The notes beneath the pieces are model-generated. The model made no database searches and had not been told where the DNA came from. It saw only the letters and a program-made list of their open reading frames with translations. 13,347 nucleotides of DNA, taken from contig JAKOZM010000157.1 in NCBI GenBank assembly GCA_029779995.1, positions 1-13,347 of the forward strand. The letters run 5' to 3'. How positions within the stretch are numbered: the stretch's first letter is position 1; every line of letters begins with the position of its first letter. This stretch comes from Actinomycetes bacterium (GTDB lineage: Bacteria; Actinomycetota; Actinomycetes; S36-B12; UBA10799). The position numbers and the translations under genes are program-made. Below, one piece after another: positions 12,287 to 13,347 of the stretch.

Positions 12287-13347
12287 ACCACACTGATCCA
12301 CTCACCCCAGGCGGTGACCACCTCCGCCGTCCGCTCCGATCTCCAGCGTGAACTCGGCGACGATGTGCACGCCGGGGATGTGTTGGCCCGCTGGGATCGG
12401 TGGGGTGGCGATCTGCTGGCGGGCCTGGGTCAGGTGTATGCAGATCCGACCCTGATCGCGCGGCTGGTTCACCAGATCGCCATGGCGCATCGCGCCCGCT
12501 CCATGCCCCTGCGGGAACGCGACCGGCAGCGCCTGCTGCAGCCCGACTGGTTCCAGAAGTCGGATGCCATCGGCTATGCCGCATACACCGAGCGCTTCGC
12601 CGGCGACTTGTCGCACACCATCGAGCACATCGGGTACTTGCAGGACCTGGGGGTGACCTATCTGCACCTCATGCCCCTGCTACAAACGCGGCCGGGACCC
12701 AATGACGGTGGGTACGCGGTCATGGATTACGACGAGGTGCGCACCGACCTGGGAACCATGGACGACCTCTCTGAACTGGCGATGCGCCTGCATGATGCGG
12801 GAATCTCCTTGACCCTCGACCTCGTGCTCAACCACGTGGCGCAGGAGCACCGTTGGGCTCGTGCCGCCCGCGCGGGTGACGCCCACTACCGTGACTACTT
12901 CTGGACGTTCGGTGATCGCACGATGCCCAACGCCTATGAGCGGAACCTCACGGAGGTCTTCCCACAGAGCTCGCCGGGCAGCTTCACCTGGGATCCCGAA
13001 CTCGGCCGCTGGGTGTGGACGACCTTTAACTCCTACCAGTGGGACCTCAACTGGTCCAATCCCGACGTGCTCAGCGAGTTCGTGCAGATCATCCTCAACC
13101 TCGCCAACCGGGGCGTCGACTGCCTGCGTCTGGACGCCATCGCCTTCTTGTGGAAGCGACTCGGGACGAACTGCCAGAACCAACCGGAGGTACACGCCAT
13201 CACGCAGATCCTGCGGACTGTGGCGCGGATCGCGGCACCCGCGCTGATCTTCAAGGCCGAAGCGATCGTGCCGCCGACGGAGGTGGTCTCGTACCTGGGT
13301 CGCGGCCGGCATGCAGGCAGGCTTTCCGATTTGGCGTATCACAACAG
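12284..13347 (+). CDS. Amylosucrase (GH13), 3' end outside the window
   Basis: Translating from GTG 12284 gives 354 residues with no stop before the window edge; amylosucrases are about 640 residues, so a little over half is present. Seen: LGVTYLHLMPLLQTRPGPN followed by DGGYAVMDYDEV, LDLVLNHVAQEHRWA, DYFWTFGDRTMPNAYE, FPQSSPGSFTWD, WTTFNSYQWDLNWSNPDV, VDCLRLDAIAFLWK with the nucleophile Asp284, and LIFKAEAIV with the acid/base Glu326. These two residues correspond to Asp286 and Glu328 of the Neisseria polysaccharea enzyme. Amylosucrase transfers glucose from sucrose to alpha-1,4-glucan and releases fructose; in many bacteria it works as a sucrose-utilisation enzyme. The divergent LacI gene and operators point to sugar-controlled expression. 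No signal peptide is seen, so it should be cytoplasmic. A related sucrose hydrolase is the main alternative. Confidence 0.92.
   Translation, partial: MTTLIHSPQAVTTSAVRSDLQRELGDDVHAGDVLARWDRWGGDLLAGLGQVYADPTLIARLVHQIAMAHRARSMPLRERDRQRLLQPDWFQKSDAIGYAAYTERFAGDLSHTIEHIGYLQDLGVTYLHLMPLLQTRPGPNDGGYAVMDYDEVRTDLGTMDDLSELAMRLHDAGISLTLDLVLNHVAQEHRWARAARAGDAHYRDYFWTFGDRTMPNAYERNLTEVFPQSSPGSFTWDPELGRWVWTTFNSYQWDLNWSNPDVLSEFVQIILNLANRGVDCLRLDAIAFLWKRLGTNCQNQPEVHAITQILRTVARIAAPALIFKAEAIVPPTEVVSYLGRGRHAGRLSDLAYHN

Overview
The window comes from a high-GC Gram-positive bacterium, almost certainly an actinomycete. The support is a DUF222/13E12-type HNH protein, a fused isobutyryl-CoA mutase (IcmF), an amylosucrase, GTG starts and probable leaderless promoters. 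I cannot name the genus. There are eleven protein-coding genes; the first and last are cut by the window edges. I saw no tRNA, rRNA, CRISPR array, insertion sequence or phage gene.

Left block (1-4828). The 3' part of a DUF222-HNH gene is followed by a 316-base non-coding stretch. A minus-strand operon is then read right to left: a LacI-family repressor, a divergent shikimate-dehydrogenase-like (AroE-type) enzyme and an 83-residue protein built almost wholly of x-Ser-x triplets. The joints are tight. The repressor stop codon lies inside the ribosome binding site of the AroE-like gene, and the AroE-like stop overlaps the start of the small gene as ATGA. Opposite the repressor is a YghZ/GpR-type aldo/keto reductase, with a LacI-like operator in the shared upstream region. 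This looks like a small carbon-source regulon whose substrate is not evident.

Middle block (4838-9547). A RutE/HadB-type nitroreductase converges on the reductase. After about 445 bases without a credible gene (carrying a 16-bp direct repeat and an inverted repeat), a MarR-family repressor is divergent from icmF. A near-perfect 24-bp palindrome lies on the icmF promoter, and icmF appears to start at its transcription start site. IcmF carries the B12 domain, its own G-protein chaperone and the mutase barrel in one chain. It should interconvert isobutyryl-CoA and n-butyryl-CoA or a close relative.

Right block (9630-13347). After a long imperfect hairpin, an NAD(P)-dependent aldehyde dehydrogenase of the succinate-semialdehyde type lies behind a second LacI-family repressor. 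That repressor is divergent from an amylosucrase (GH13) that runs off the window. Two LacI-type operators about 78 bp apart lie in the shared upstream region, which suggests repression of sucrose/alpha-glucan metabolism, possibly by looping.

Most of the window is recognisable accessory carbon metabolism under local repressors. The least explained element is the serine-triplet repeat protein coupled to the AroE-like enzyme.
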